Below, one piece after another: positions 43,791 to 52,820 of a stretch of 64,000 nucleotides of DNA. The notes beneath the pieces were generated by a model. That model worked only from the letters and a program-made list of their open reading frames with translations. It made no database searches and was not told the origin of the DNA. The stretch is from Bradyrhizobium sp. (GTDB lineage Bacteria; Pseudomonadota; Alphaproteobacteria; Rhizobiales; Xanthobacteraceae): positions 1 through 64,000 of the forward strand of contig JAQGKC010000134.1 in the NCBI GenBank assembly GCA_028290305.1. The letters are read 5' to 3'. The translations under genes and the position numbers were made by a program. Numbering within the stretch: position 1 is the first letter of the stretch; every line of letters starts with the position of its first letter.

Positions 43791-45167
43791 ATGTCGATGC
43801 AAAGTGTGGCTTCTCCCGCAACTGCGATACTGACTCCGCCGAAACGCAATTTGCTCGCGCACATCCCCGGCGATGAGGGCTGGCCGGTCGTCGGCCGAAC
43901 GCTGGCGATTCTCGCGGACCCCAAGGGCGAAGTCGAGCGGATGTCCGCGAAATATGGCCTAGTCTATCGCAGCCGCGTGCTCGGCGAAACCAGCATCAGC
44001 GTGCTCGGGCCTGAGGCCAACGAACTCTTGCTGTTTGACCAGAGCAAGCTGTTTTCCTCGACCCACGGCTGGGGAACCATTCTCGGCCGTTTGTTTCCGC
44101 GCGGACTGATGCTGCTTGATTTCGACGAACATCGCCTGCACCGGCGCGCGCTGTCCGTCGCCTTCAAATCCGGGCCGATGAAATCCTATCTTGCGGCACT
44201 CGATACCGGCATCGCGGCGCGGGTCGCGCGATGGAAGGCGCAGCCGGGGCCGATGCTGTTTTATCCCGCGATGAAACAGCTCACCCTCGATCTCGCTGCA
44301 ACTTCCTTTCTTGGCGCCGGCATCGGTCCCGAGGTCGACGAGATCACGCGCGCCTTCGTCGATATGGTCGCGGCCTCGGTCACCCCGATCCGCCAACCCT
44401 GGCCGGGCACACAAATGGCGCGCGGCGTCAAAGGCCGCGCACGCATCGTCGCCTATTTCTCGCAGCAGATTCCAATCCGTCGCGCAAAGGACGGTGAGGA
44501 TCTTTTCTCGCAGCTATGCCGGGCCACGCACGACGATGGCGCGCTGCTGTCTACCCAGGATATAGTCGATCACATGAGTTTTCTGATGATGGCCGCGCAC
44601 GACACGCTGACATCGTCACTGACATCGTTTGTGGCAGCGCTGGCAACCAATCCGGAATGGCAACGGAAGCTGCGCGATGAGGTGACAGCGCTGGGTGTTG
44701 CCCCCGGCGAGCCGACGACATTCGATAACCTCGAGGCCATGCCGATGTCCGAGATGGCCTTCAAGGAAGCGATGCGGATGAAACCGCCGGTGCCCTCGAT
44801 TCCGCGGCGCGCGACACGCGATTTCAGCTTTAAAGGCTATGCGATCCCGGCGGGCACCCTGGTCGCGGTCAATCCGCTGTTCACCCACCACATGCCGGAG
44901 ATCTGGCCCGATCCCGAGACGTTCGACCCAAACCGCTTTACCGAGGAGGCGCAGCGCGGCCGCCATCGCTTCGCCTTTGTGCCGTTCGGCGGCGGCGCGC
45001 ATATGTGCCTCGGGCTGCACTTCGCCTATATGCAGGCGAAATGCTTCGCGCGGCATTTCCTGCAGAATCTCAGCGTCTCGCTGCAGCCCGGCACCACGCC
45101 GGATTGGCAGATGTGGCCGATCCCGAAGCCGCGGGACGGATTGCGGGTGACGCTGTCGCCGGCTTGA
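43791..45167 (+). CDS. Cytochrome P450
   Basis: 458 residues. The haem-binding loop FVPFGGGAHMCLG has the ligand cysteine at C406. The I-helix reads MMAAHDTLTSS (variant of AGxDT), and the K-helix ExxR is EAMR. LLAHIPGDEGWPVVGRT resembles the N-termini of CYP120-like and sterol/retinoid-type bacterial P450s. No membrane anchor is present. GGAG lies eight bases before the ATG; the frame is open to 43626 without useful sequence. No ferredoxin or reductase gene is adjacent, so electron partners must be elsewhere. Confidence 0.92.
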   Translation: MSMQSVASPATAILTPPKRNLLAHIPGDEGWPVVGRTLAILADPKGEVERMSAKYGLVYRSRVLGETSISVLGPEANELLLFDQSKLFSSTHGWGTILGRLFPRGLMLLDFDEHRLHRRALSVAFKSGPMKSYLAALDTGIAARVARWKAQPGPMLFYPAMKQLTLDLAATSFLGAGIGPEVDEITRAFVDMVAASVTPIRQPWPGTQMARGVKGRARIVAYFSQQIPIRRAKDGEDLFSQLCRATHDDGALLSTQDIVDHMSFLMMAAHDTLTSSLTSFVAALATNPEWQRKLRDEVTALGVAPGEPTTFDNLEAMPMSEMAFKEAMRMKPPVPSIPRRATRDFSFKGYAIPAGTLVAVNPLFTHHMPEIWPDPETFDPNRFTEEAQRGRHRFAFVPFGGGAHMCLGLHFAYMQAKCFARHFLQNLSVSLQPGTTPDWQMWPIPKPRDGLRVTLSPA

Positions 45168-45178
45168 TCTTGATACCG

Positions 45179-45390
45179 TTTGACGCGTTTTCACCGTGCT
45201 AACCGGTACCCCACCCCGGATCGCGTCCGGGACGGGACAAGCTTCGCACGAAAACGCTCACATCCAGATCATGATCCGATTAGATTGAATCGAATCATGA
45301 TCTCATCTCTTTGTTTGAGCATGATCTCCGCGCAAACGTTTCGCGTTTGTCGCGAGGGAAAACCGGTTTTCACTTTTCCGGATCATGCTC
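45179..45390. repeat. Composite Rhizobiales intergenic repeat
   Basis: It starts with TTTGACGCGTTTTC, shared with a second copy at 57858. It contains a 15-base inverted repeat with one mismatch (45267-45281 / 45288-45302, GATCATGATCCGATT type). It ends with an outer palindrome GAGCATGATC (45317-45326) / GATCATGCTC (45381-45390), enclosing AAAACCGGTTTTCACTTTTC. The last base is the end of the cupin stop codon. This matches the mosaic repeats scattered through Bradyrhizobium and related genomes. Confidence 0.8.
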
Positions 45391-45893
45391 TATTCGATAA
45401 ACGTCGTGAGTTGCGCGCCCTCATCGGCAACGAACACTGCGATCAGTTCCGCTGGCTCGGCGTTGCTCGCATTCGCCGAAACCAGATGCGTTGCCCCCGG
45501 CGGCTCGAAGAACGATTGACCCACCTTGAACGTCTCAACAGGGCCACCACCAAGCTGTGAGCGGATTCCACCTTTGGTGACATAGGCAGTGACAGAACCG
45601 GCATGCCGATGCGCGCGGGTAAATCCGCCGGGACCATAGAACACGCGGACGACTGTTACACGCTTGCCCGGTACATTCGGCAGCGCATACGAGGCAATCG
45701 GCTCAACGGTATCGAGCGTCGATCCGGCGGGATCGCTGGCCGCGCATAGCGGCGCGACTACGGTCGAGACGGCGTCCATTGCGAGCGGCAACGCCTTCCC
45801 GATCACAAATGCGCAGGCGAGACCGGCAATCGCCGCCATGTATAATGGCCGGGCTTCAGCCCGTCCCCGCGACATACCCAATGTTGCGAACAT
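45390..45893 (-). CDS. Membrane-anchored cupin-domain protein
   Basis: 167 residues. One N-terminal membrane helix or signal (MAAIAGLACAFVIGKALPLA, about 19-40) is followed by a cupin barrel: VVRVFYGPGGFTRAHRHAGS carries the His pair of cupin motif 1, and FFEPPGATHLVSANAS resembles motif 2. Probably periplasmic with a bound metal; the function is unknown. GGGGAG lies seven bases before the ATG. It is followed directly, at its stop codon, by the composite repeat, and the SDR gene lies upstream on the same strand, 57 bases away. Confidence 0.8.
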   Translation of the reverse strand: MFATLGMSRGRAEARPLYMAAIAGLACAFVIGKALPLAMDAVSTVVAPLCAASDPAGSTLDTVEPIASYALPNVPGKRVTVVRVFYGPGGFTRAHRHAGSVTAYVTKGGIRSQLGGGPVETFKVGQSFFEPPGATHLVSANASNAEPAELIAVFVADEGAQLTTFIE

Positions 45894-45949
45894 CGATATC
45901 TCCCCTACCGCCAGGGACGAGCGCGGCTAGAAGCCTGGCGTTTGAACGT

Positions 45950-46792
45950 TTATCCGGTGCCCTGATCAAACGCCTTGCGCAAGGCGACATAGCCCTGTTG
46001 CTGTGCGGTCCAGTTGCGGCCGCCGGTGATAGCGCCGTCAATCACCAGATCGTGCCCGTTGATGAAACTGGACTCATCGCTGGCGAGAAACACCGCGGCA
46101 TGAGCGATGTCCTCAGGCAGCCCGGCGCGCGGAATCGGCTGCGCGGTCTTGTAGACCTCGCGCATCACGTCAGGCGTTTTTTCCGCCGCCTCGACCGAAA
46201 GGCCGAGCGCTTTGCCGAAGATGCCGGTGGCGATCGCGCCCGGCGAAATACTGTTGACGCGGATGCCGGCTTCGCCGAGCTCCATCGCCACGCATTTGGT
46301 GAGGTGAATGACGGCGGCCTTGGCCGCGCCATAGACCACCGACGACGAGAACCCGGCGAGCCTGCCGGCGATGCTGCCGTTGTTGATGATGCTGCCGGAG
46401 CCCTGACGGCGCATATGGGGTGCGGCATGCTTCATGCCGAGCATCACGCTACGCACCAGCGTCGCCATCGCGGCATCGAAGCGCGCCACCTCAAGGCCTT
46501 CGATGCCGCCGGTCTGGGCGGGGCCGCCGGCATTATTGAACAGACAGTCGATGCGGCCGAATTTCTCCACCGCCTGCCCGATCAATGCGTGCATTTGCTC
46601 TTCAACCGTGACATCGGTCTGGCGGAAGATACAATTAGCACCGAGCTTTTTGGCCAGCGCCTCGCCTTCCGGCGCGCGGCGTCCGGCGATGACGATTTTC
46701 GCGCCTTCCGCAACGAATATCTCGGCGGTCCGCAGACCGATGCCGCTTGTCGCGCCGGTGATAACCGCGACCTTGCCGTCTAGCCGTCCCAT
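45950..46792 (-). CDS. Short-chain dehydrogenase/reductase
   Basis: 280 residues of a classical SDR: nucleotide motif TGATSGIG (12-19), NNAGG (86-90), serine near 140 (NNGSIAG) and catalytic YGAAK (Y154, K158). It reduces or oxidises an alcohol/ketone with NAD(P)H. AGGAG precedes the ATG at 46792 by seven bases; the frame extends to 46852 but is not used. It may be co-transcribed with the downstream cupin gene. The substrate is unknown, and nearby P450 and LLM genes hint at isoprenoid or steroid-like compounds. Confidence 0.9.
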   Translation of the reverse strand: MGRLDGKVAVITGATSGIGLRTAEIFVAEGAKIVIAGRRAPEGEALAKKLGANCIFRQTDVTVEEQMHALIGQAVEKFGRIDCLFNNAGGPAQTGGIEGLEVARFDAAMATLVRSVMLGMKHAAPHMRRQGSGSIINNGSIAGRLAGFSSSVVYGAAKAAVIHLTKCVAMELGEAGIRVNSISPGAIATGIFGKALGLSVEAAEKTPDVMREVYKTAQPIPRAGLPEDIAHAAVFLASDESSFINGHDLVIDGAITGGRNWTAQQQGYVALRKAFDQGTG

Positions 46793-46960
46793 TCTCGTTC
46801 TCCTGGTTCGGGCGATGTCGTCCACTATATCCCGGGCTAGCCAAAACAACACAAGCTATGCTTGCCGCCCGCTACAAGGGGTCCCGTTTGCGGTCTCAGG
46901 CCGCGTATTTTCCTCTATGCTCGGCCTTATTTTGGATTCGCTGATCGGCTGATGTGACTC

Positions 46961-47923
46961 ATGGCTAAATTGATCGACGAATTTCGGCGAGGCTGGCAAG
47001 GCATATCCCAACCATCGCCACTGTTTAATATTGGGTTTGCGGCATGCTGCCTCGCTTTGGCGACGGTGGTGCGGTGGTGTCTTTCCCTGATCCGGCCGGA
47101 CGTATTCTTCACACCGTATTTGCCGGCCGTCGTCTTTGCCACCGCGTTCGGCGGTTACCGGATCGGGGTCGCGACGGCGCTCGTCGGGGGCTCGCTCGGC
47201 GTGATCCTCAATTTCGGCGACGGGGAGCCCGATTTTGCGAGACTGGCGCTTTTGCTGATCTTTCTGGCGGTATGCGGCGTCACAATATGGGGCGTCGAGC
47301 ATTATCGATCCGCCGCCACGCATCAACGGGAGATTTCAAAGCGCCTGATCCAGGAAGAAGAATATCGGAAGCTCATGGTCGACGAACTGCAGCACCGGCT
47401 GAAGAACAAATTGTCGACGATTCACGCTGTTCTTCATCAGGTGCTGCAGGATCAACCGAAAATCTGGCCCAGCATCGATCAGCGGTTACGGGCGCTGTCT
47501 GCGACCGACGATCTGATCGCACGGATCGACGGCAGCGGTTGCGACATCAAGGATCTCCTGCTCTCCGAACTCGGGCCTTACGGACATATCCGGTTTACCC
47601 TGAACGGCGATCCACTGTTTCTCCCCGCCAAACTGGCGGTCAGCCTTGCGTTGATATTTCATGAGCTTGCGACCAACGCCGGTAAATACGGCGCGTTTTC
47701 TTCTCCGCGCGGGCTATTGCAGGTATCGTGGATTGTATCTGACGATCGGCTCAATATTGTCTGGGACGAAACCGAAGGGCCTCCGGTGGGCGCGATAGGT
47801 GAAGCCGGCTTTGGCACCAAATTGCTGAATTCGGCGCTGAGGCCATTCGATGGCAAGACCGAGATTTCGTTCTTGAAGACCGGGATTCATTGCACGATGC
47901 AGTGCAGGATACCCCGCAGTTAA
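46961..47923 (+). CDS. HWE/HisKA_2-type sensor histidine kinase with DUF4118-like membrane domain
   Basis: 320 residues. Three membrane helices (about 22-45, 52-85 and 96-112) resemble the DUF4118/KdpD-type sensor region. The H-box is DELQHRLKNKLSTI with H145, the HRxxN form of the HWE family, and a WDE motif (VWDETEGPPV) and GFGTKLLNSAL complete the ATPase. Such kinases often feed general-stress (PhyR) or single-domain regulators; none is adjacent. The ATG has no strong ribosome site. Confidence 0.86.
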   Translation: MAKLIDEFRRGWQGISQPSPLFNIGFAACCLALATVVRWCLSLIRPDVFFTPYLPAVVFATAFGGYRIGVATALVGGSLGVILNFGDGEPDFARLALLLIFLAVCGVTIWGVEHYRSAATHQREISKRLIQEEEYRKLMVDELQHRLKNKLSTIHAVLHQVLQDQPKIWPSIDQRLRALSATDDLIARIDGSGCDIKDLLLSELGPYGHIRFTLNGDPLFLPAKLAVSLALIFHELATNAGKYGAFSSPRGLLQVSWIVSDDRLNIVWDETEGPPVGAIGEAGFGTKLLNSALRPFDGKTEISFLKTGIHCTMQCRIPRS

Positions 47924-48106
47924 GCGGTTATGCACGTTACCGAGCGCACATGTCCCTCGGATGAACAGACATTCGGAGACTCCATTGACACTCTGTTAAT
48001 GACGACTCGGCGCGCTCATAGAAATCGGTTTCGCACTCGTCGTGTAACCGTGTTTCGCACTACCGCTTAACCAAAACTACAAGAGACTTTGGCATGTTCG
48101 GCGATC

Positions 48107-49888
48107 ATGCAAAGCCGTACCGAACACCACCTGCGAACCGCCGCGACGGAAGACGAGCACGAGCTCGCTGTCGATATCGAGCTGAGCATTCTGAGAGATA
48201 TTTTCAGAATGCTTCCCAACGGCGTCACGGTTCAGGACGAGCAAGGCCGCTTCCTGCTGGTGAACGATGCCGCCGCGGCGCAGCTCGGCATCGCCGCAGC
48301 GGAGCCGGCGGCGCATTCAAAGGAATTGGACCACCGCCGCGAGACCTGTATCGAATTGCTCCGGGCGGGTCGCGCCGCCGTTGCGGAAGAATGCGTCACC
48401 AGCGGCCAGGCCAGGCAGGTCTTTCTCACGACCCATCGGCCGGTTCGTATCGCAGACCGCAATCTGCTGCTTTCGAGCTCGGCCGATATCAGCGAGCAAA
48501 AGGCTGTTGAGGATCAACTGTTCCGTTCGGCCTATTATGACGAGTTGACCGCCCTGCCGACGCGGCGCGTGATCGAACATCGCGCCAACAGCCTTCTGCA
48601 GCGCAACGAGCCACACGGCAGATTCGCGCTCGCCTTTCTCGACATCGACAATTTCAAGCACATCAATGACTATTACGGCCATGCGGCCGGCGACGCGCTT
48701 CTGGTGGAGATCGCCAAGCGGCTCGGGTTGGACTTGCGCGAATCCGACATGCTGTCGCGGATCAGCGGTGACGAATTCCTGCTGTTGCTCAATCCGATCC
48801 AGAGCGAGCAGGAGGTAGCGGAATACATCCACTTCACGCTGCAGCGGCTACGGGCTCCGTTTTTCATCGATGGATCGGAAATATTTGCGTCTACTTCGAT
48901 CGGGGTTAGCCTTTATCCCGAGCATGGCCGCAGCTATGAGGAGCTGCGCCAGAACGCCGATATTGCGATGTATCGCGTCAAGAGTGACGGCAAGGGTGCA
49001 GCGGTCTTCTTCGACACCAGCATGGAGCGCGAGGCGCTCGCACGCATGAAAATCGAGCAGTCGCTGCGGCTCGCCATTCTGGAGAAACGCTTTTGCTGCG
49101 CCTTCCAGGCCAAGGTCGACATCAGAACCCAGGATATCAGGGGCATCGAGGCGCTGGTCCGGCTGCGCGACGACGAGGGAGTCATTCAGGCTCCCGGCAC
49201 GTTCATCAATCTCGCCGTGGAGCTCGGACTGATCGACGAGCTGACGCATCTGGTGCTGGCCGAGATCGTCAGGTCGATCGATCTCATCAATGACACCTTC
49301 GGCCCGAACACCAATATCAGCATGAACGTCGCGGCGAAGCAGGCCGGCAATCCGGAGTTCATGCGCTCGTTTGCGCAGGCGCTCGAGGCGACCGGCTATC
49401 CCGAACGCTTCATGATCGAGGTAACGGAAGACGCCTTCGTCGCAAAAACCCATTTCCAGACCGAGATTCTGCCGATCTTCCGGAAACTAGGGGTCGGGAT
49501 ATCGATCGATGATTTCGGTATCGGCTATTCGTCGTTGTCGGCGCTGGCCGACATCACCGCCGACGAGATCAAGATCGACCGCTCCTTCATCACCGACATT
49601 CATAAACGCCCGCGCAGCCAGGGGATTTTGAGGGCGATCGAATCGCTGAGCGAAGCCCTCGGCATGACCGTGATTGCGGAAGGCATTGAATCATTCGAGG
49701 AGCTCGCTTACCTGCAGGCCGCCACCAAAATCCGTTATGCGCAGGGCTATTATTTCTCCAGGCCGATCTTTCTGGAAGAACTCAAGCCGATGGTTCGGAT
49801 CCTGAGCGAGACGCGCGTCAGTTCGGCAAGCCGCCCGGCGCAGGAAGCCCGCCCGGTCTATTCGCGCGGCGAACGCTACCGCCGCTGA
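48107..49888 (+). CDS. PAS-GGDEF-EAL protein (c-di-GMP turnover)
   Basis: 593 residues, soluble. An N-terminal PAS-like domain (ILRDIFRMLPNGVTVQDEQG) is followed by a GGDEF domain with SGDEF at 220-224, a substitution that cyclases can tolerate, and an EAL domain with intact EALVRL (348-353), DDFGIGYSSLSAL and KIDRSF. Phosphodiesterase activity is likely; cyclase activity is uncertain. The frame opens with TTG at 48089, but ATG 48107 (MQSRTEHHL) is preferred. It follows the HWE kinase on the same strand by 180 bases. Confidence 0.88.
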   Translation: MQSRTEHHLRTAATEDEHELAVDIELSILRDIFRMLPNGVTVQDEQGRFLLVNDAAAAQLGIAAAEPAAHSKELDHRRETCIELLRAGRAAVAEECVTSGQARQVFLTTHRPVRIADRNLLLSSSADISEQKAVEDQLFRSAYYDELTALPTRRVIEHRANSLLQRNEPHGRFALAFLDIDNFKHINDYYGHAAGDALLVEIAKRLGLDLRESDMLSRISGDEFLLLLNPIQSEQEVAEYIHFTLQRLRAPFFIDGSEIFASTSIGVSLYPEHGRSYEELRQNADIAMYRVKSDGKGAAVFFDTSMEREALARMKIEQSLRLAILEKRFCCAFQAKVDIRTQDIRGIEALVRLRDDEGVIQAPGTFINLAVELGLIDELTHLVLAEIVRSIDLINDTFGPNTNISMNVAAKQAGNPEFMRSFAQALEATGYPERFMIEVTEDAFVAKTHFQTEILPIFRKLGVGISIDDFGIGYSSLSALADITADEIKIDRSFITDIHKRPRSQGILRAIESLSEALGMTVIAEGIESFEELAYLQAATKIRYAQGYYFSRPIFLEELKPMVRILSETRVSSASRPAQEARPVYSRGERYRR

Positions 49889-49914
49889 CGGCGCGCGCCC
49901 ACTTGAGCTTGCGC

Positions 49915-50553
49915 TTATTTCGACAACGCCGGTAGCGGCGGCACGCTGTCGTTTGGCGCCCCAGCCTGCATGGTGATCAGCGTCATCGAGACCAGATCGT
50001 AATAGCCGATGATGCCGATGATATCCATGATGCCGCGCTCGCCGAATTGGTCGAGAGCAGCCTTATAAACGGCGTCGGTGACTTTCTTGTCGCGATAAAG
50101 CCCGGTGGCAAGATCATACAGCGCGGCTTCATCGTCCCTCATGTTGTCAGGGCGCCTGCCGGCCGCGACATCGCTTGCGACCTTGGGATCGAGCCCGCCT
50201 TTGAGCGCGAGCGGGTAATGGGCGAACCACTCATATTGCGCGGTCCACTGCCGGGCGGTGATCAAGATCGCCAGCTCGCTCAAGCGCGGCGAAAGCGACG
50301 TGTTCCAGCGCAGATAATCCGACAGCGCCGACAGCCGCGGCGCCAGGTCGGGATTGCGGATATAGGCGCGATAGGGCGGGTTGATGAATTTCGCATTGCG
50401 CGGGGGTACGGCGATCATGTCGGCCCATGCCTTTTGCGCCGGCGACAGCTCATCGGCCTTCAGCGGCGCAAAGCGAGTGATGTCCTCGGCGCGGCTCAGC
50501 TGCGGTATCGCGATCAACGTAGCCAGATAGATGGCGGCGAGCCGTTTTTTCAT
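49915..50553 (-). CDS. Exported carboxymuconolactone decarboxylase (CMD) family protein
   Basis: 212 residues. A signal peptide (MKKRLAAIYLATLIAIPQLS, cleaved after SRA) precedes a CMD/AhpD-like domain: SPRLSELAILITARQWTAQYEWFAHYPLA. The AhpD-like CxxC is absent, so thiol peroxidase activity is unlikely. CMD homologues with leaders are found beside aromatic-degradation or quinone genes, but no partner is here. AGGGAGAG is close to the ATG at 50553. It is convergent with the GGDEF/EAL gene, 26 bases away. Confidence 0.82.
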   Translation of the reverse strand: MKKRLAAIYLATLIAIPQLSRAEDITRFAPLKADELSPAQKAWADMIAVPPRNAKFINPPYRAYIRNPDLAPRLSALSDYLRWNTSLSPRLSELAILITARQWTAQYEWFAHYPLALKGGLDPKVASDVAAGRRPDNMRDDEAALYDLATGLYRDKKVTDAVYKAALDQFGERGIMDIIGIIGYYDLVSMTLITMQAGAPNDSVPPLPALSK

Positions 50554-50598
50554 TTTTCTCTCCCTGGTGTCGCGGACTTCTGCCGCGTTGGCTTTTGC

Positions 50599-50628
50599 CA
50601 AGACTATTCTTATCAAGACTATCCTCAT
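50599..50628. repeat. Two 15-base tandem repeats upstream of the CMD gene
   Basis: CAAGACTATTCTTAT and CAAGACTATCCTCAT adjoin with two mismatches, 46-75 bases before the CMD start on the minus strand. Position and spacing suit tandem operator half-sites, though chance duplication is possible. Confidence 0.5.
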
Positions 50629-50795
50629 GGAGGATCGGTTCAATGGGGTATCGTCCTCGCACGAACAGACCGGCGCCGACTATTCCCGGCTTGATTTCTC
50701 GCCTAACTTACTATCGCCTCCACAAAGGAGGGCTTATAATGTTTCGATAATTTACCCGACGTGAGTGCGCGTCATTCTCGTTTCGAAGAAATGGC

Positions 50796-51203
50796 ATGCC
50801 CCCTGTTTCGATACTGCTGAACATTCTTTGGATTGTCTTTGGCGGCCTGTGGATGGCGGCTCCCTGGGTGATCGCAGCCGTCATCATGGCCATCACGATT
50901 ATCGGCCTGCCGTGGGCGAGAGCCGCATTCAATATCGCCGCTTATACGCTGCTCCCGTTCGGCCAAAAGGCCGTGCGTCGCGACAGCGTCACGGGTCAAC
51001 AGGATATCGGCACCGGACCGCTGGGCCTGATCGGCAACCTGATCTGGCTGGTGCTGGCAGGCTGGTGGCTCGCGCTCGCACACATCCTCACGGCGATAGC
51101 GCTTGCCGTAACCATCATCGGCATCCCCTTCGCATGGGCCCATTTGAAGCTCGCCGGCATCGCGCTCTGGCCGATCGGCAAGGTGATCGTTCCGGCCGCC
51201 TAG
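50796..51203 (+). CDS. YccF-domain membrane protein
   Basis: 135 residues made of two copies of the YccF pattern: NILWIVFGGLWMAAPWVI...TIIGLPWARAAFNIA and NLIWLVLAGWWLALAHIL...TIIGIPFAWAHLKLA. Three to four membrane helices are predicted. The family function is unknown. The start codon is preceded by GAAGAA, a weak ribosome site. It sits alone, upstream of the tRNA gene. Confidence 0.88.
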   Translation: MPPVSILLNILWIVFGGLWMAAPWVIAAVIMAITIIGLPWARAAFNIAAYTLLPFGQKAVRRDSVTGQQDIGTGPLGLIGNLIWLVLAGWWLALAHILTAIALAVTIIGIPFAWAHLKLAGIALWPIGKVIVPAA

Positions 51204-51421
51204 GCGAATTTTGGTCCATCGCAACTGGAATTGCGTTTACGATCATTGGCTTCCGGCTAGGCCGCATTGAGCAATAGCGAAAGCCAACTAGAAAGCACCG
51301 TTCTCCAGCCATTTCGGTCGAGCGCTCGATAATTCCGAGGCCGTTCAAAAAGGACCCGCCCGGCCTTTCTCCTCGCCCAGGCCGTTGCCCACGCCCGGCC
51401 AATCGGCTAAATGAACCCCAC

Positions 51422-51498
51422 GCACCCGTAGCTCAGCTGGATAGAGCGTTGCCCTCCGAAGGCAAAGGTCACACGTTCGAATCGTGTCGGGTGCGCCA
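51422..51498 (+). tRNA. tRNA-Arg (anticodon CCG)
   Basis: A complete cloverleaf of 77 bases with encoded CCA. The acceptor stem is GCACCCG/CGGGTGC, the D-arm GCTC...GAGC, the anticodon stem TTGCC/GGCAA with loop CTCCGAA (anticodon CCG, reading CGG), and the T-arm ACACG/CGTGT with TTCGAAT. Transposase remnant sequence begins within about 40 bases of the 3' end, so the locus may have served as an insertion site. Confidence 0.97.
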
Positions 51499-51509
51499 TT
51501 TCGGAAGGG

Positions 51510-51626
51510 TCCATACCGGACACATGGGTTACGGTTTATACCGGAGACACAGGTAACACTTTTGGCCCGAACGGATTGTTGATCGGTTCGAGTCTGCGTG
51601 TCTCATCATCGAGGTCGACGCGATCC
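51510..51626 (-). mobile_element. Insertion-sequence remnant (IS481-like transposase C-terminus and end)
   Basis: On the minus strand a frame without start ends in DETRRLEPINNPFGPKVLPV and SPV then TAA (stop at 51536), resembling the tail of IS481/integrase-core transposases. Downstream of it, GTAACCCATGTGTCCGGTAT repeats the CCGGTAT of the preceding coding end, as at the termini of these elements. The rest of the element is missing; the M24 gene stop immediately borders it. The family call is from memory of such ends and is tentative. Confidence 0.5.
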
Positions 51627-52757
51627 TCAACCACAGGCAAAAATCGTCTCTGTGGGGAATTTATCCGAAATCAATTCCGGTCCGTCGGCACGGATCACGA
51701 ACATATCCTGGATGTGCCAATGATTGACGTGGGGCTCCATGGCGATCACCATTCCCTCCTCCAGGCGTCGCGGATTGTCACGTGAGATCACCGGCTCCTG
51801 CTGGTGCCACCAGGCGCCGACGCTGTGACCGGCCAGCATGGAGTTGTAGGCCATGCCCGCTGCAGCGAAACGTTCCACCACAAATTGATAAACCTCGCCG
51901 GCAGTCCGGCCTGGCGTCAACAGGTCATTGGCTGCCCGGTAGATGTCGCGGATGACAGCGTACTGGCGATTCTGCTCCGCGCTCGGCGTGCCGAGCACGG
52001 CGCAGCGCGACTGATGACCCGGATAACCCTTCACATAGGCCACGTAATCGGTGCGAATCGCATCGCCTCGCGCAAATGGAAAATCGCTTTCTCCGGCATA
52101 GGGAACCGTGTTGCGCTGTGAGTTGAGAATGCCGTGGGTGAATTCGGACCCGCCAGCCAGGCAATGCGCGACCAGCGCGGCGTGCAGGTCGCGCTCGCGC
52201 ATGCCGGGCCGGACGGTTGGAAAATAAGTGAGGTAAGCTTCATCAAGAAGGTCGGCACCCCGTTTCAAACGGCGGAGTTCGGCTGACGTCTTCACTGCGC
52301 GCACCGTATCCATCAGATGCGCGGAATCCGAAGTTCGCATTCGCGGCAGACGGCTGCGCAGGATGTCCCAATCGGCGGCGCTGATGAAGTTGGTCTCGAA
52401 GCCGATTTTCGATTCGGCCAGTCCCATGCTGGCAATGACCTTGGCGAGCCGTTCGATCGGTGGCTCGGAATAGCCCTCATACACATCGAAATGCTCGATG
52501 AACGAATCCCGTTGCGCAAGTCCTTCGGCAATCGCATTGACCACCATGCGGGGTTCACCAGTGCGCGGCCAGACCAGATAGACCCCTCTCGGGGAGTCGG
52601 CGAGATCCAGGTGGCGCGCCAGCGTGCCCGGATAGACCAGGCCGGACAGGTAAGTGAAGTTGATACCAGCGCGCGCCACGATGGCATCAAGGCCATGTTC
52701 ATCCATTTGTTGGGCGAGGCGTTCAGTCTGCACAAAATCGGAAACCGCTGCTTTCAT
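51627..52757 (-). CDS. M24-family metallopeptidase (Xaa-Pro aminopeptidase-like)
   Basis: 376 residues. The N-terminal creatinase-type domain runs to about 140 and has LVWPRTGEPRMVV-like sequence. The pita-bread catalytic domain has TDYVAYVKGYPGHQSR, HSVGAWWHQQEPV and GMVIAMEPHV, containing the Asp/His/Glu metal ligands in M24 order. It should cleave Xaa-Pro dipeptides or related amides, or act as a creatinase-like hydrolase. GGAG lies 11 bases before the ATG at 52757. It is the last gene of the four-gene block that also encodes an importer and an M20 peptidase, suggesting joint use of an imported substrate. Confidence 0.88.
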   Translation of the reverse strand: MKAAVSDFVQTERLAQQMDEHGLDAIVARAGINFTYLSGLVYPGTLARHLDLADSPRGVYLVWPRTGEPRMVVNAIAEGLAQRDSFIEHFDVYEGYSEPPIERLAKVIASMGLAESKIGFETNFISAADWDILRSRLPRMRTSDSAHLMDTVRAVKTSAELRRLKRGADLLDEAYLTYFPTVRPGMRERDLHAALVAHCLAGGSEFTHGILNSQRNTVPYAGESDFPFARGDAIRTDYVAYVKGYPGHQSRCAVLGTPSAEQNRQYAVIRDIYRAANDLLTPGRTAGEVYQFVVERFAAAGMAYNSMLAGHSVGAWWHQQEPVISRDNPRRLEEGMVIAMEPHVNHWHIQDMFVIRADGPELISDKFPTETIFACG

Positions 52758-52820
52758 GTCCGTCAACTCTCCAACATTGGATTTCTAGTGGTGCTCACCG
52801 CTGCGCCATCGCTGCGGGAT

